Shown: positions 1-7,315 of the stretch, piece after piece
How positions within the stretch are numbered: the stretch's first letter is position 1
Layout of the letters: each line of letters starts with the position of its first letter
NCBI RefSeq assembly: GCF_900109995.1
Contig: NZ_FOCB01000012.1
Span: 1 to 64,000, forward strand
DNA from: Pseudomonas sp. ok272
Lineage (GTDB): Bacteria; Pseudomonadota; Gammaproteobacteria; Pseudomonadales; Pseudomonadaceae
Direction: 5' to 3'
Length of the DNA stretch: 64,000 nt
The notes under the pieces: generated by a model
The model's database searches: none
The model's input: the letters and a program-made list of their open reading frames with translations, nothing else
Told to the model about the DNA's origin: nothing
Translations under genes and position numbers: made by a program

Positions 1-237
1 CTCGATGCGGGCCTGATCGACCACGCTGCCATTGAGCATGAGCTCAATGGCGTCGCCGCGGTTCATGTCGGCCCACGGCGGGATAAAGATCTTCAGGCCC
101 CTGTCGGGGTCCAGGTCCACGGCCGCGGCGATGTTGATCCCCCATTCTCCAGAGTCGAGGATCGGTTGGGTACGGTCAGGGATTTCCAGTTGCAACAACG
201 CGTTGGGCGCGAGGTTGCGGGGGGGCTGAATGAGCAT
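1..237 (-). CDS. Unknown protein, N-terminal part only (runs off the window start)
   Basis: An open frame reads leftward from an ATG at 237 and has no stop before base 1, so only the first 79 residues are seen. They begin MLIQPPRNLAPNALL and are polar without a signal peptide. I do not recognise a family with certainty. The text (short beta-rich segments such as LKIFIPPWADM and a following IELMLNGSVVDQARI) resembles large repeat proteins of fluorescent pseudomonads with Ig-like modules, but this is a guess. The downstream neighbour on the other strand is a broken efflux-pump remnant. Confidence 0.5.
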   Translation of the reverse strand, partial: MLIQPPRNLAPNALLQLEIPDRTQPILDSGEWGINIAAAVDLDPDRGLKIFIPPWADMNRGDAIELMLNGSVVDQARIE

Positions 238-364
238 GGGCGGGACTCCAATCGCGTGTTGGGGGGTAAAAGGCGATGGCGTTATTTAGAACCGGGGGGC
301 GGGGGCTGGCTACTGTCAGAAATTACAGGTCGGGGTGGGTTTTCGACGAACGGTTGTAGGTGGC

Positions 365-609
365 ATCATGCTGCTGGTGGTGTTTTTGTGCCTGGCGGCG
401 CTGTATGAAAGCGGGTCGATCCCGACGCCTCGGCCCAAACCGCACACTGGCGCCTGCGGCCGATTGTCATGACCTCCCTGGTGTTCATCTTCGCCGTGGT
501 GCCCCAGGCGATTGCCACCGGCGTCATCGGCGGCATGAGCATCGCGACGTTGGCGATGCTGTTTGTGGTGGAGATGAAAATGGTGCGCAAGCGGCATAGG
601 GATCGTTGA
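365..609 (+). pseudogene. Remnant of an RND (HAE1-type) multidrug efflux pump
   Basis: Two short pieces of an RND inner-membrane pump are juxtaposed. The first (368 on) reads MLLVVFLCLAALYESGSIP, matching the conserved LAALYESWSIP segment of AcrB/MexB-like pumps. The second, in another frame from 451, reads RLRPIVMTSLVFIFAVVP and then ATGVIGGM, matching the pump's late RLRPIxMTSLAF segment, and ends at TGA 607-609 after MKMVRKRHRDR. About 50 residues that normally separate these motifs are missing, and the frames disagree. It cannot encode a working pump. The IS3 element begins only about 30 bp downstream. Confidence 0.8.
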
Positions 610-675
610 AGCTTCTCTGAAGCTGGGTGTTATGCCGGTGTCTAGTCCTGAAATAGGTTTACACCTGTTTCACTC

Positions 676-1473
676 TCAAAACGCCCGATGCACCGCATCG
701 GGCGTTTTGTATTTCAAGGCCAGATGTGGCCGCTCCGCGTTGTAGATCAGCACCGATTCATCAACCATTCTCACCGCGTCGGCCAGGTTCTTGGGGCGAT
801 GCAGCAAAAATTCCGTCTTCAAAATTCCGTTTACTCGCTCCACCATCGCGTTTTGGTAACAGTCATAGCCATCGGTCATCGAACAAGTGACCCCGTGCTT
901 GGCGTGGAATCGCTGGTAAAGGTCGGAGCAATATTGAGCCCCCCGGTCGGAGTGATGGACCAGCGGCTGCTTGGTTTTTCTTCCTCCCACAGCCTTCTTC
1001 AGCGCCTTGAGCACCGATTCTGTATGCAGGCTCTCATGCACATGATGTCCCACTATTTTGCGTGAGTAGGCGTCGGTGATCAGGCTCAGATAAGCAACAC
1101 CCTCTTGGGTAGGCAGATAGGTTATGTCCGCAACCCAAATTTGCTCAGGACCAGTGGCAACGATTTGCTGCGCGCCTGCCTTGAGCAGATTTGGATGGCG
1201 GCGAAATCGATGATGGCTGTGGGTGGTCTTGTGGTAGGCCCGCTTGCGAGGGACTAACTCTCGCGCTTCTCGCAGGATCCTGAACAGGCGATCGCGCCCC
1301 ACCCGCAGCCTCGTTTCTGCTTCAGCATGCAGCAAATAGTGCAGCTTACGGGTTCCCAGCCTTGGCTGGCGCCGACGCTTCTCCAAGACGAAATCCACAA
1401 CCTTTTGATCGTCGCTGGCCTTCGCATCAAAAGCTCGGTTGCGCTTGTAGTAAGCCTGACGTGAAATGCCCAT
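676..1473 (-). CDS. IS3-family transposase OrfB, DDE integrase-core protein
   Basis: This 265-residue frame carries the catalytic half of the transposase. An N-terminal HTH_21-like segment (residues about 1-90, MGISRQAYYKRNRAF, then RQPRLGTRKLHYLL) precedes an rve integrase core with the DDE signature: WVADITYLP, HSDRGAQYCS, and a late NAMVERVNGILKTE glutamate. It is probably made mainly as an OrfAB fusion, because the frame stays open upstream of this ATG and joins OrfA at an A-rich slippery heptamer. Members of this family cut and circularise the element. No inactivating lesion is visible. Confidence 0.93.
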   Translation of the reverse strand: MGISRQAYYKRNRAFDAKASDDQKVVDFVLEKRRRQPRLGTRKLHYLLHAEAETRLRVGRDRLFRILREARELVPRKRAYHKTTHSHHRFRRHPNLLKAGAQQIVATGPEQIWVADITYLPTQEGVAYLSLITDAYSRKIVGHHVHESLHTESVLKALKKAVGGRKTKQPLVHHSDRGAQYCSDLYQRFHAKHGVTCSMTDGYDCYQNAMVERVNGILKTEFLLHRPKNLADAVRMVDESVLIYNAERPHLALKYKTPDAVHRAF

Positions 1474-1496
1474 GAACAGGCAAGCCCTGCTGATAC

Positions 1497-1898
1497 TCAG
1501 GTCTTTGATTTGCCCTTGCGTGAGGACTTGCCGGGTCGCTTTTTTACGATGGATACACCGTAATCGTTCTTCAAGACGTTGACGACAGCCTCGAAAAACT
1601 GAGCCTTTTGATTGCTCAGCTCAAGCTGTTCTTCAAGCTCTTTGATCCGCTGCTCGGGTGTCAGCGGTACCGTGGGCTCGGTCATGGGCCTGCTCCTCAG
1701 CACTCGAATAGACGCGCCCTGGCTCCAATCCTGCCGACCATGCTTGCGTAGCCACACCAACACCGTTGACCGGCCCTGGATGCCATAGCGCCGTTGAGCC
1801 TCTTTATAACTCAACTCGCCCTTTTCGACCTGGTCGACCACCGACAATTTAAAAGCCAGCGTGTAATCGCGCTGACTGCGCCTTTTCCCCGAATCCAT
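1497..1898 (-). CDS. IS3-family transposase OrfA, helix-turn-helix protein
   Basis: This 133-residue protein starts MDSGKRRSQRDYTLAFKLSV and has an N-terminal HTH_Tnp_1 type domain (residues about 8-60, including SYKEAQRRYGIQGRSTVLVWLRKHG) that would bind the terminal repeats. It is followed by a coiled-coil segment (EQRIKELEEQLELSNQKAQ) used for multimerisation in this family. It ends in a basic tail. The OrfB frame lies immediately downstream, in the -1 frame relative to it. An upstream GGAG (on the minus strand) precedes the ATG. Confidence 0.92.
   Translation of the reverse strand: MDSGKRRSQRDYTLAFKLSVVDQVEKGELSYKEAQRRYGIQGRSTVLVWLRKHGRQDWSQGASIRVLRSRPMTEPTVPLTPEQRIKELEEQLELSNQKAQFFEAVVNVLKNDYGVSIVKKRPGKSSRKGKSKT
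1539..1545 (-). promoter_or_regulatory. Programmed -1 ribosomal frameshift signal A AAA AAG
   Basis: Near the 3' end of orfA the minus strand reads GTA AAA AAG CGA in the orfA frame, which is the classical X XXY YYZ slippery heptamer. After a -1 slip the frame continues without a stop through ATRQVLTQGQIKDL and ISRACLF straight into the OrfB start MGISRQAYY. This gives the OrfAB fusion that IS3-family elements use as the active transposase. Confidence 0.85.
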
Positions 1899-1956
1899 TG
1901 CTCCCTCCTGAAAATAGGTCAGAACGTGTAAACCTTATTCAGGACGGGACACGGCA

Positions 1957-1985
1957 AACAAAAAGGCCCGCAACGATGCGGGCTC
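1957..1985 (-). terminator. Rho-independent terminator of the fap operon
   Basis: Read on the minus strand, AGCCCGC-ATCGTT-GCGGGCC is followed by TTTTTGTTT. The strong GC stem with a U tract lies about 55 nt beyond the fapF stop. The IS3 right end is inserted only a few bases further on. Confidence 0.8.
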
Positions 1986-2005
1986 AAGGGCTTTTCGATA
2001 ACACC

Positions 2006-2038
2006 TGTGGTGAGCGAGCAAGCCCGCTCGCCACGGGC
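2006..2038. repeat. REP-like palindrome
   Basis: TGGTGAGCGAGC and GCTCGCCACGGG form an inverted repeat around AAGCCC, of the Pseudomonas REP type, between the fapF stop and its terminator. Confidence 0.7.
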
Positions 2039-2040
2039 CT

Positions 2041-3348
2041 TTAGAAGTAATACGGGAACTTGAGGCTAAAGGAGAAGTCCGGCGCATCCGGGGTCATGCC
2101 CAGGGACAGTTGCGGCACGATGGTCAGGTGGTCGGAGGCGGCGATGGTCATGCCAATGTTGAAGTAGCCGGCGTTGGCGTCGCTGGAGACCACCGATTCC
2201 CAATCTCCGCCGTCCGGCTTGAGCTTGCTGCGGCGCTGGATCAGGTCGGACATCGAGAACGACATACTCATCTTCTCGTTCAAGGCGAACGCGATACCCA
2301 TGCCGACCTGGAAGCTGTCGCCGATCTTCACGTCACCCGGTTGTTTCTGGCTGACCTGTGCGCTGATGTCGCTGAACGATTCCTGCAGGTTGTGGGTATA
2401 GGAGAGTGTGCCGAACAGCACGGCCGGATCGAACGTCTTGACCAGCGAGAGGCCGGGCGTAATCGACCACACGCCGTTGCCGGTGGGTAGGCTTTCCGGT
2501 ACGAACAGGTTGTTGTTGCCCGGCGACTCGATCAGCTTGATCCCAAATGGGTCCTTGCCTGTCGGCGCCTTGACCCGCAACGTGAACACCGCATCAGGGG
2601 TGTTGGCCGATTCGTCGAGGAACTTGTAGGCGACCCCAGCGTTGATATCGCCAATGGTCGGGTCGCGGCTCACGTCCTCCTGGCTGGTAACCTCCGCGCC
2701 GCCGCTGTTGGCGCCGCCTGACTGGTACGTGGACTCGCGATAGATCACGGGCACGTTGAGGTCGAACTGCCAGCGGTTGTTGTAGTTGTAGCGACCGGTC
2801 AGGTCCAGGGTCCAGGTGTCGGCCTTGATTCGATCCAGGTTGATGTTGCCCAGGAAGATCGAGTCCAGCGCGAGGAAGCCGTTGAGGGTCAATTGCTTGG
2901 TGTCGTAGTGCGAGTAGGTCAACCCGGTCTCGACACTGAACTTGCCGCCGCCGAAGAAGCCGCTGGCCTCGTCATACAGGTTGGACACGCTCTGCGCCGG
3001 TTGTGAGTCGTCGGCCAGGGATTGACCGTAGGATGAACCGCTGCCGCCACCGCCCGCGCCCCCCGACGCTGCGCCTGCACCGGTGCCGCTTTTCTGGTTG
3101 GCACCGGCCAGCGCGGCCGGTGACTTGACCAGGCGCTTTGGCTGCGGAACGGCCGGTTGATCCTCGACCTGGCGCACCCGTTGTTCGAGCACGGCCAGGG
3201 CTTTTTGTTGCATGTCGTAGCGTTGTTTCAGTTCCAGCAGTTCTTGTTTTAGTGCCTCTACATCTGGGTCCGATGCGGCCTGCAGCGCCGCGGCAGGGAA
3301 AAGGGTACTCAAACAGATGACAGCGCGTAGAGAGGCCGATCGATACAT
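2041..3348 (-). CDS. fapF: FapF, outer-membrane export channel for the Fap amyloid
   Basis: FapF is the outer-membrane beta-barrel (trimeric in characterised homologues) through which the amyloid subunits FapB, FapC and FapE leave the cell. The 435-residue protein has a signal peptide ending near LFPAAALQAAS. A heptad-rich coiled-coil region follows at about 28-65 (VEALKQELLELKQRYDM, AVLEQRVRQV). A long Gly/Ser/Ala-rich linker (about 80-110) comes next, then a barrel of alternating strands ending in an aromatic terminal strand, FSLKFPYYF. This matches the known plan of an N-terminal helical plug, linker and barrel. It is the last gene of the operon, 46 nt after fapE. Confidence 0.93.
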   Translation of the reverse strand: MYRSASLRAVICLSTLFPAAALQAASDPDVEALKQELLELKQRYDMQQKALAVLEQRVRQVEDQPAVPQPKRLVKSPAALAGANQKSGTGAGAASGGAGGGGSGSSYGQSLADDSQPAQSVSNLYDEASGFFGGGKFSVETGLTYSHYDTKQLTLNGFLALDSIFLGNINLDRIKADTWTLDLTGRYNYNNRWQFDLNVPVIYRESTYQSGGANSGGAEVTSQEDVSRDPTIGDINAGVAYKFLDESANTPDAVFTLRVKAPTGKDPFGIKLIESPGNNNLFVPESLPTGNGVWSITPGLSLVKTFDPAVLFGTLSYTHNLQESFSDISAQVSQKQPGDVKIGDSFQVGMGIAFALNEKMSMSFSMSDLIQRRSKLKPDGGDWESVVSSDANAGYFNIGMTIAASDHLTIVPQLSLGMTPDAPDFSFSLKFPYYF

Positions 3349-3394
3349 GAAATAAGCCGTCCGTTGAAGACCAATGATCGAAAATCAGCGTAGT

Positions 3395-4147
3395 TCAATA
3401 TCCCAGGTTGCGTAGTCCTTTGAGTTGACTGAGGTTCTGCATTGTCCCGGCATTTGGGTTGAGGTTGTTGTTGAGCACCACATTGAGCTGGGTGAGGTTG
3501 CTCACCGCGTTGCTGTTGCCCAGTAGGGTGGTGTTTTGCAGCAAGCCACCCTGGGCTGCCTGTTGCAGCACCGAGCCCTGGTTGTTGTTGGCCTGGATCG
3601 CCATTTGCACGCCGCCATTGACCGCCGCAACCGTCGCGCTACCGGCCGCGTTGCTGGTGATGAACGTCTGGCCGCCCAGCAATTGACCTTGTGGCGGGGG
3701 CAGGTTCGGTGCGCTACTGGCTTGGCTGACATTGATCGAGACATTGTTGTTGGACGTGTTGCCATCGCCGGCGGCGCGCGTGACTTGGGTTACGCCCTGG
3801 GTGGTGTTGAGCCCGGCGCCGCCGATGACATTGCCGTTGCCTTGGGTCGGCGCCGGGTTGCCGTTGCCGTTGACCGGTTGATTGATGGGGGACACATAGA
3901 ATTCGGGTTTTACCGTCGAGGCCTGGATCTGCATGCTACTGCTGGCACCGATCAGGTCGCCGTTGGCGTTGCGCCAGGTGCTGCTCATGACCACGCCAAA
4001 GCTGATGATGCGCCCCGGCATGACATAACGACCGCGCAACTCGGACAGCTGCTGATCGCTCACTTCGATAGGTTTGAAGCCTTCGGCGGCGAAGCACGAG
4101 GCGCTCGCTGCCAGGCAGGCGGTGGCCAGCCAGTATGAGGTTTTCAT
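3395..4147 (-). CDS. fapE: FapE, minor amyloid component or assembly protein
   Basis: This 250-residue secreted protein starts at ATG 4147, chosen because GGGAGCAG lies 6 nt upstream and the frame then begins with a clean signal peptide (MKTSYWLATACLAASASCFAAE). A further ATG 18 nt upstream lacks such spacing. The mature protein is rich in Asn, Gln, Gly and Val, with patterns such as NTSNNNVSINVSQ and LNVVLNNNLNPNAG. In studied strains FapE is a minor fibre component with homology to FapC. It sits between the protease gene fapD (41 nt upstream) and fapF. Confidence 0.9.
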   Translation of the reverse strand: MKTSYWLATACLAASASCFAAEGFKPIEVSDQQLSELRGRYVMPGRIISFGVVMSSTWRNANGDLIGASSSMQIQASTVKPEFYVSPINQPVNGNGNPAPTQGNGNVIGGAGLNTTQGVTQVTRAAGDGNTSNNNVSINVSQASSAPNLPPPQGQLLGGQTFITSNAAGSATVAAVNGGVQMAIQANNNQGSVLQQAAQGGLLQNTTLLGNSNAVSNLTQLNVVLNNNLNPNAGTMQNLSQLKGLRNLGY

Positions 4148-4188
4148 CTGCTGCTCCCGGAGCATCCTGCCCCTTTGTTTTATAGGCG

Positions 4189-4869
4189 CTAAAAAAAGTC
4201 ACTCTGGATGAAGCCGAAATCCATCAGCTCGGCATCTCTGACCGGGCTGAACTCGTCGAGCTTGCTCTTGGCGGTCAACGGCACGGGAGGATCGCGCAAG
4301 GCGTTGTTCTTGTCGTACCCCGAGCCGACGATGGCGAAGACTATACCGTTCCAGCCTTTGGCAAAGTCGTCATGGCTGTAACGCTTGTGGCCCAGCACTG
4401 GGTCGCCGATGTAGACCCATTGTTTGTCGGCCCGTTGCAGCACCACGAAATGCTTGTAGCCACGAATGTCCAGCAGCACCACGACAGGGATCGACACCGA
4501 TTCGAGCTTTTCAGATGGGATCCTGTAGCCCCTGGCACGCATGCCGATGCTTTCGACGTAGCGTTTCATGTCCAGCATGGAAAAACCTTGAGTACGCACC
4601 AGGTCCGGGTCGGCGGTGACCAGCATGCCCTTGATGGTGTGTTCCTCATCGACGTCGAGCCAATAGGCTTGGCGCAGGATGGTCGCGAGTGCGGCGGCGC
4701 CGCAGCTGAAGTCGGTTTTCTGTTCGACAATGTCGCTGAACTTGCGCTCACGAAGACTCTGCACCTGCTTGTAGACCAGCATGCCGCCAGGCAGGGCGGC
4801 AACGGGTATCTGGGCGGCCTGGGTGACACCACACAAGCACAGCAGTACGGTGAGGGCGGCCATGCGCAT
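4189..4869 (-). CDS. fapD: FapD, C39-type cysteine protease of the amyloid system
   Basis: FapD is a periplasmic cysteine protease of the C39 (bacteriocin-leader peptidase) type needed for Fap assembly. From the start MRMAALTVLLCLCGVTQA (signal peptide) the protein has 226 residues. The catalytic residues are visible as Cys56 in DFSCGAAALATIL, His140 in GYKHFVVL and Asp156 in YIGDPVLGH. No ABC-transporter domain is fused, which separates it from bacteriocin exporters. A longer frame from 4926 would overlap the intergenic hairpin and lacks a signal peptide at its start, so 4869 is preferred. Confidence 0.92.
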   Translation of the reverse strand: MRMAALTVLLCLCGVTQAAQIPVAALPGGMLVYKQVQSLRERKFSDIVEQKTDFSCGAAALATILRQAYWLDVDEEHTIKGMLVTADPDLVRTQGFSMLDMKRYVESIGMRARGYRIPSEKLESVSIPVVVLLDIRGYKHFVVLQRADKQWVYIGDPVLGHKRYSHDDFAKGWNGIVFAIVGSGYDKNNALRDPPVPLTAKSKLDEFSPVRDAELMDFGFIQSDFF

Positions 4870-4896
4870 GATCGATATGCCTTTATCTGGGGAGTG

Positions 4897-4921
4897 GAAA
4901 AGCCCCGTTACCGGGGCTTTG
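4897..4921 (-). terminator. Hairpin with short U run between fapC and fapD
   Basis: On the minus strand AAGCCCCG-GTAA-CGGGGCTT is followed by TTCC, about 15 nt after the fapC stop. The 8-bp perfect stem in a stable GNRA-like loop is terminator-like, though the U run is short. It could attenuate transcription into fapDEF or protect the 3' end of fapABC mRNA. Confidence 0.65.
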
Positions 4922-4934
4922 ATCACTTGCGCAA

Positions 4935-5861
4935 TTACCGAGCGGAGTTGACTGACGAGATGGAGGTGTTGTTCACCTGCATGTTGCCGGTACCCGCCGA
5001 TACGTTGCCGCCGATGTTGCCGGACGAACCGTTGAACGCGTTGGTCAGCGAAGCATTGTTGACCACCGGATTGGTCCAGCCAGTCTGCACCAGTTGTTGC
5101 GAGGTGGTGGTGCTTTTCAGGTCAAAGTCGCCAGCGACTTTGATTTTTTGAGGCTTGTTGTTGTTGTAGTCGTGGTCGTCGTCGCCACCTTTTTTGTCAT
5201 GGTCACCACCGCTACCCTTAATTGGAGTCAGAGTACCTTCGGCGTCGAACGTGCCACTGCCTTTGGTGGAGGAGGTGGTAGTCACAGTTTTGTATTCCGG
5301 TGTGCCGATGTTGTTAACCAACAGCTTGGTGGACTTTTGATCAGTCGAGGCGTTCGCAGTGGCTACACCGCTACCGGCAGAGGCAATGGCGGTGTTGTTT
5401 TTCTGTTGGTTGAACTGACCGGCGGTCACGTTCAGGCCCAGGTTGCCGGAACTGCCGTTGCCGGAATCGTTGATCGACGCTTTGTTGGGCGTCGACAGGT
5501 TCAACGCGGTGTTACTGGTGTTAGTTTGGGTCGCAGTCGACGAAGCACTGGCGCCACCGCCACCGAAAATGAAGCTTTCATCCGAGGACGCGATAGCCAG
5601 CTGGTTGTCTTGCTGGTTGCCGTCGCCTGCCGCCACGTTGCCGTTGATGTTGCCGCTGGAGCCGTTCATGGTGTGGTTGGCCTTGGCAGTGTCTTTAGTG
5701 CCATAGTTGTTCACCACGTTGTTTTCGCTGGTTTGCGTGTCTTTTACGGTGGCGCTGGAAACGTGGTTGCCGCCGTAGAAGTCGTTACCTGCTTGTGCTG
5801 CCATTGCCATCACTGCTGCCAGAGCGAAAACCAGTGGTTTAAGAGCCATTGTAGGTTTCAT
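4935..5861 (-). CDS. fapC: FapC, major Fap amyloid fibre subunit
   Basis: FapC is the main subunit of the extracellular functional amyloid that stiffens biofilm. Translation should start at ATG 5861 (ACGGAG 8 nt upstream), giving 308 residues with a signal peptide ending MAMAAQAGND. Three imperfect amyloid repeats are visible around residues 67, 136 and 278, each of the form NGSSGNxxxNVxAGxxNxQxN. They are separated by a short linker of about 45 residues and a long one of about 115. The long linker carries an unusual charged patch (GGDHDKKGGDDDHDYNNNK, about 218-236). No Cys is present. It follows fapB by 65 nt. Confidence 0.94.
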   Translation of the reverse strand: MKPTMALKPLVFALAAVMAMAAQAGNDFYGGNHVSSATVKDTQTSENNVVNNYGTKDTAKANHTMNGSSGNINGNVAAGDGNQQDNQLAIASSDESFIFGGGGASASSTATQTNTSNTALNLSTPNKASINDSGNGSSGNLGLNVTAGQFNQQKNNTAIASAGSGVATANASTDQKSTKLLVNNIGTPEYKTVTTTSSTKGSGTFDAEGTLTPIKGSGGDHDKKGGDDDHDYNNNKPQKIKVAGDFDLKSTTTSQQLVQTGWTNPVVNNASLTNAFNGSSGNIGGNVSAGTGNMQVNNTSISSVNSAR

Positions 5862-5926
5862 GGTGTTTCTCCGTGACGCTTGTTGGTTGGTTAAGTGTTG
5901 GATCACTTGTCGCACTGCAAATTGGG

Positions 5927-6502
5927 TCAGTTCGCGACCCGGATGCTCAGGGTGTTGGCCATGCTGTTTCCCACCCCTGCACTCTGGTTCACCTGGATCA
6001 CTCCACTGCTGCCGGTGAAGGCCTGGTCGCTGGTAACGACCTGGCGGCTACCGTGTGAGGTCCCAGTTGCTCCTGAGCTTGCTGCAGACACCGCCACGTT
6101 CTGTTGGGACAGGGCGCTGTCATCAACGCCTTGCGGAGCAGCACCAATGCTGATCCGCAGGGCGTTGGCCATCTGGTTACCGGCCCCGGCGCTCTGGTTG
6201 ACGCCCAGGACTCCGTTGCCATTGCTGAAAGAGTTGCCGCCGATGGTGGCCGACGCGTGCGTCGACGGGTTGGCGGGGGTATCGATGTGCTGGTCCACGC
6301 GAGTGGTCGCCGAGCCGCCTGTGGCAATGGCCCGCACGTTGGCTTGCTGGCTCTGGTCGCCGGCCGCTTGGTTGATGTCCAGGATGCCGTTGTACTGCGC
6401 ACCGGAGTTGTGGATGCTCGCGTTGTTCTGCACCGGGGCGCTGGAGTCGGCCATGGCGCCGGTACTGGCCAGCAGGGCGATGACGATCAGGGCGCGATTC
6501 AT
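5927..6502 (-). CDS. fapB: FapB, amyloid nucleator and minor fibre subunit
   Basis: FapB shares the repeat logic of FapC and is thought to nucleate fibre growth. The 191-residue protein has a signal peptide (MNRALIVIALLASTGAMA). It shows three repeats around residues 38, 96 and 164 of the form NGxLxxNQxAGxxxQxAN (for example GVLGVNQSAGAGNQMANAL). Its start codon overlaps the fapA stop by four bases (ATGA), showing translational coupling. The repeats are closer to one another in length and spacing than those of FapC, and the composition is rich in Asn, Gln, Ser and Ala with no Cys. Confidence 0.93.
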   Translation of the reverse strand: MNRALIVIALLASTGAMADSSAPVQNNASIHNSGAQYNGILDINQAAGDQSQQANVRAIATGGSATTRVDQHIDTPANPSTHASATIGGNSFSNGNGVLGVNQSAGAGNQMANALRISIGAAPQGVDDSALSQQNVAVSAASSGATGTSHGSRQVVTSDQAFTGSSGVIQVNQSAGVGNSMANTLSIRVAN

Positions 6503-6951
6503 TTCATTGCCCCCCCGAGGGCGCCAAGCGGGGCAAGGCCGGTGGACAGGGCACCGTTGACGGTGTTCGCGATCGAGGCCCCGGCGCCTGCACCGACACC
6601 GCTGCCACCGCCCACGCCAGGCAGGTTGCTGGCACCGGTCATCGAATTGATGTTCTGCGCACCGTTATGGTTGGCGTTGAAGTTGACCATGTTGGCAATC
6701 GACGAGCCGCTGGCGACGCCGGCGAGTTCACCGTCGGTGGTGACGGCCCGAACGGTGGCCGATGGATTGGCACTGACACTGGTCTGGATAGTGCTGGTGC
6801 CATAGTTGCGACCCCAAGGTGTGGGGTCGACATTACGTTCCAATACGATGTTGCCATTGGTGCCCTGGGCCTGGGCACTGAGACTGACGATCGAGCTGGC
6901 TGCAGCTGCGATCAGCAGTAGGCATGTCATGCCTTGATTGAGAGTTCCCAC
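6499..6951 (-). CDS. fapA: FapA, periplasmic helper of Fap secretion
   Basis: FapA is the first gene of the operon; in other strains its loss changes how much FapB and FapC enter the fibre. The 150-residue product begins at GTG 6951, with AGAAGGAA about 8 nt upstream. An internal ATG at 6930 has no well-spaced ribosome site. A signal peptide (CLLLIAAAASSIVSLSAQAQG) is followed by an Asn/Ser/Gly-rich chain ending in a Gly-rich stretch. Sequence alone would be weak evidence; the identification rests mainly on its position and its overlap with fapB. Confidence 0.87.
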   Translation of the reverse strand: MGTLNQGMTCLLLIAAAASSIVSLSAQAQGTNGNIVLERNVDPTPWGRNYGTSTIQTSVSANPSATVRAVTTDGELAGVASGSSIANMVNFNANHNGAQNINSMTGASNLPGVGGGSGVGAGAGASIANTVNGALSTGLAPLGALGGAMK

Positions 6952-7005
6952 GGCAGCAATTCCTTCTATCAGTGGGCTGGCCTTTGTCAGCGTTGTGAGG
7001 GAGAG

Positions 7006-7021
7006 AGCAGGAGCTGTGCCG
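7006..7021 (-). promoter_or_regulatory. Candidate sigma-54 promoter of fapABCDEF
   Basis: The minus strand reads C-GG-CACAGCTCCT-GC-T, so the invariant GG (-24) and GC (-12) are exactly 10 nt apart and five of the flanking bases match TGGCAC-N5-TTGC. Transcription would start near 6995, leaving a leader of about 45 nt before the fapA GTG. No competing sigma-70 box is obvious. Confidence 0.6.
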
Positions 7022-7168
7022 CTTTTCGATTAATCAATGAATTCAGTGGGTTAAAAGAAGGCGTTGAAAAAGAAGGGCGATTGGGTGTTTCAGTGTTGAG
7101 ACAGTGTTCAGCACCGTTACCCGGTATCGGCGCTTGTATGGCTCTAGAACAAGGGTTTGCGCAAAGGT

Positions 7169-7199
7169 GTTGCAGTGACTTAACAGTCAGTGTTGCAAC
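7169..7199. promoter_or_regulatory. Imperfect inverted repeat upstream of fapA
   Basis: Outer arms GTTGCA / TGCAAC and inner arms TGACT / AGTCA form an imperfect palindrome about 150 bp upstream of the putative -24 box, the distance expected of an enhancer-protein site. Inner and outer arms are offset by about 3 nt. The rest of 6952-7315 shows no coding signal and serves as the fap promoter region. Confidence 0.4.
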
Positions 7200-7315
7200 G
7201 CGATGAACCCCCTAAACTGGGGCATCAGAGGGGCGCGGGGTGTTTCACCAGCGTAACAATCAAGGCCTAAACCAATGAACAGGAGCGGCAAAAAACCAGG
7301 TCGGTGGGCAGGTGA

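Larger units (their letters stand above)
639..1951 (-). mobile_element. Complete IS3-family insertion sequence (about 1313 bp)
   Basis: Both transposase frames are intact and lie between imperfect terminal inverted repeats. The left end is TGTCTAGTCCTGAAATAGG and the right end read inward is TGTCCCGTCCTGAATAAGG, both continuing into GGTTTACAC. The element starts TG and ends CA, as IS3 elements do. The trinucleotide CGG lies directly outside each end (636-638 and 1952-1954) and fits a 3-bp target duplication. The element is inserted between the RND remnant and the terminator of the fap operon, so it probably did not break a gene at this spot. It looks recent and potentially active. Confidence 0.92.

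Noticed and set aside
4870..4926. Longer FapD start at 4926
   Set aside because: It would place the fapC-fapD hairpin within the coding region and put extra residues before the signal peptide.
2041..6951. Curli (csg) system as explanation of the amyloid operon
   Set aside because: No CsgG lipoprotein, CsgB or CsgD is present; gene order, the C39 protease and NxxGN-type repeats fit Fap instead.
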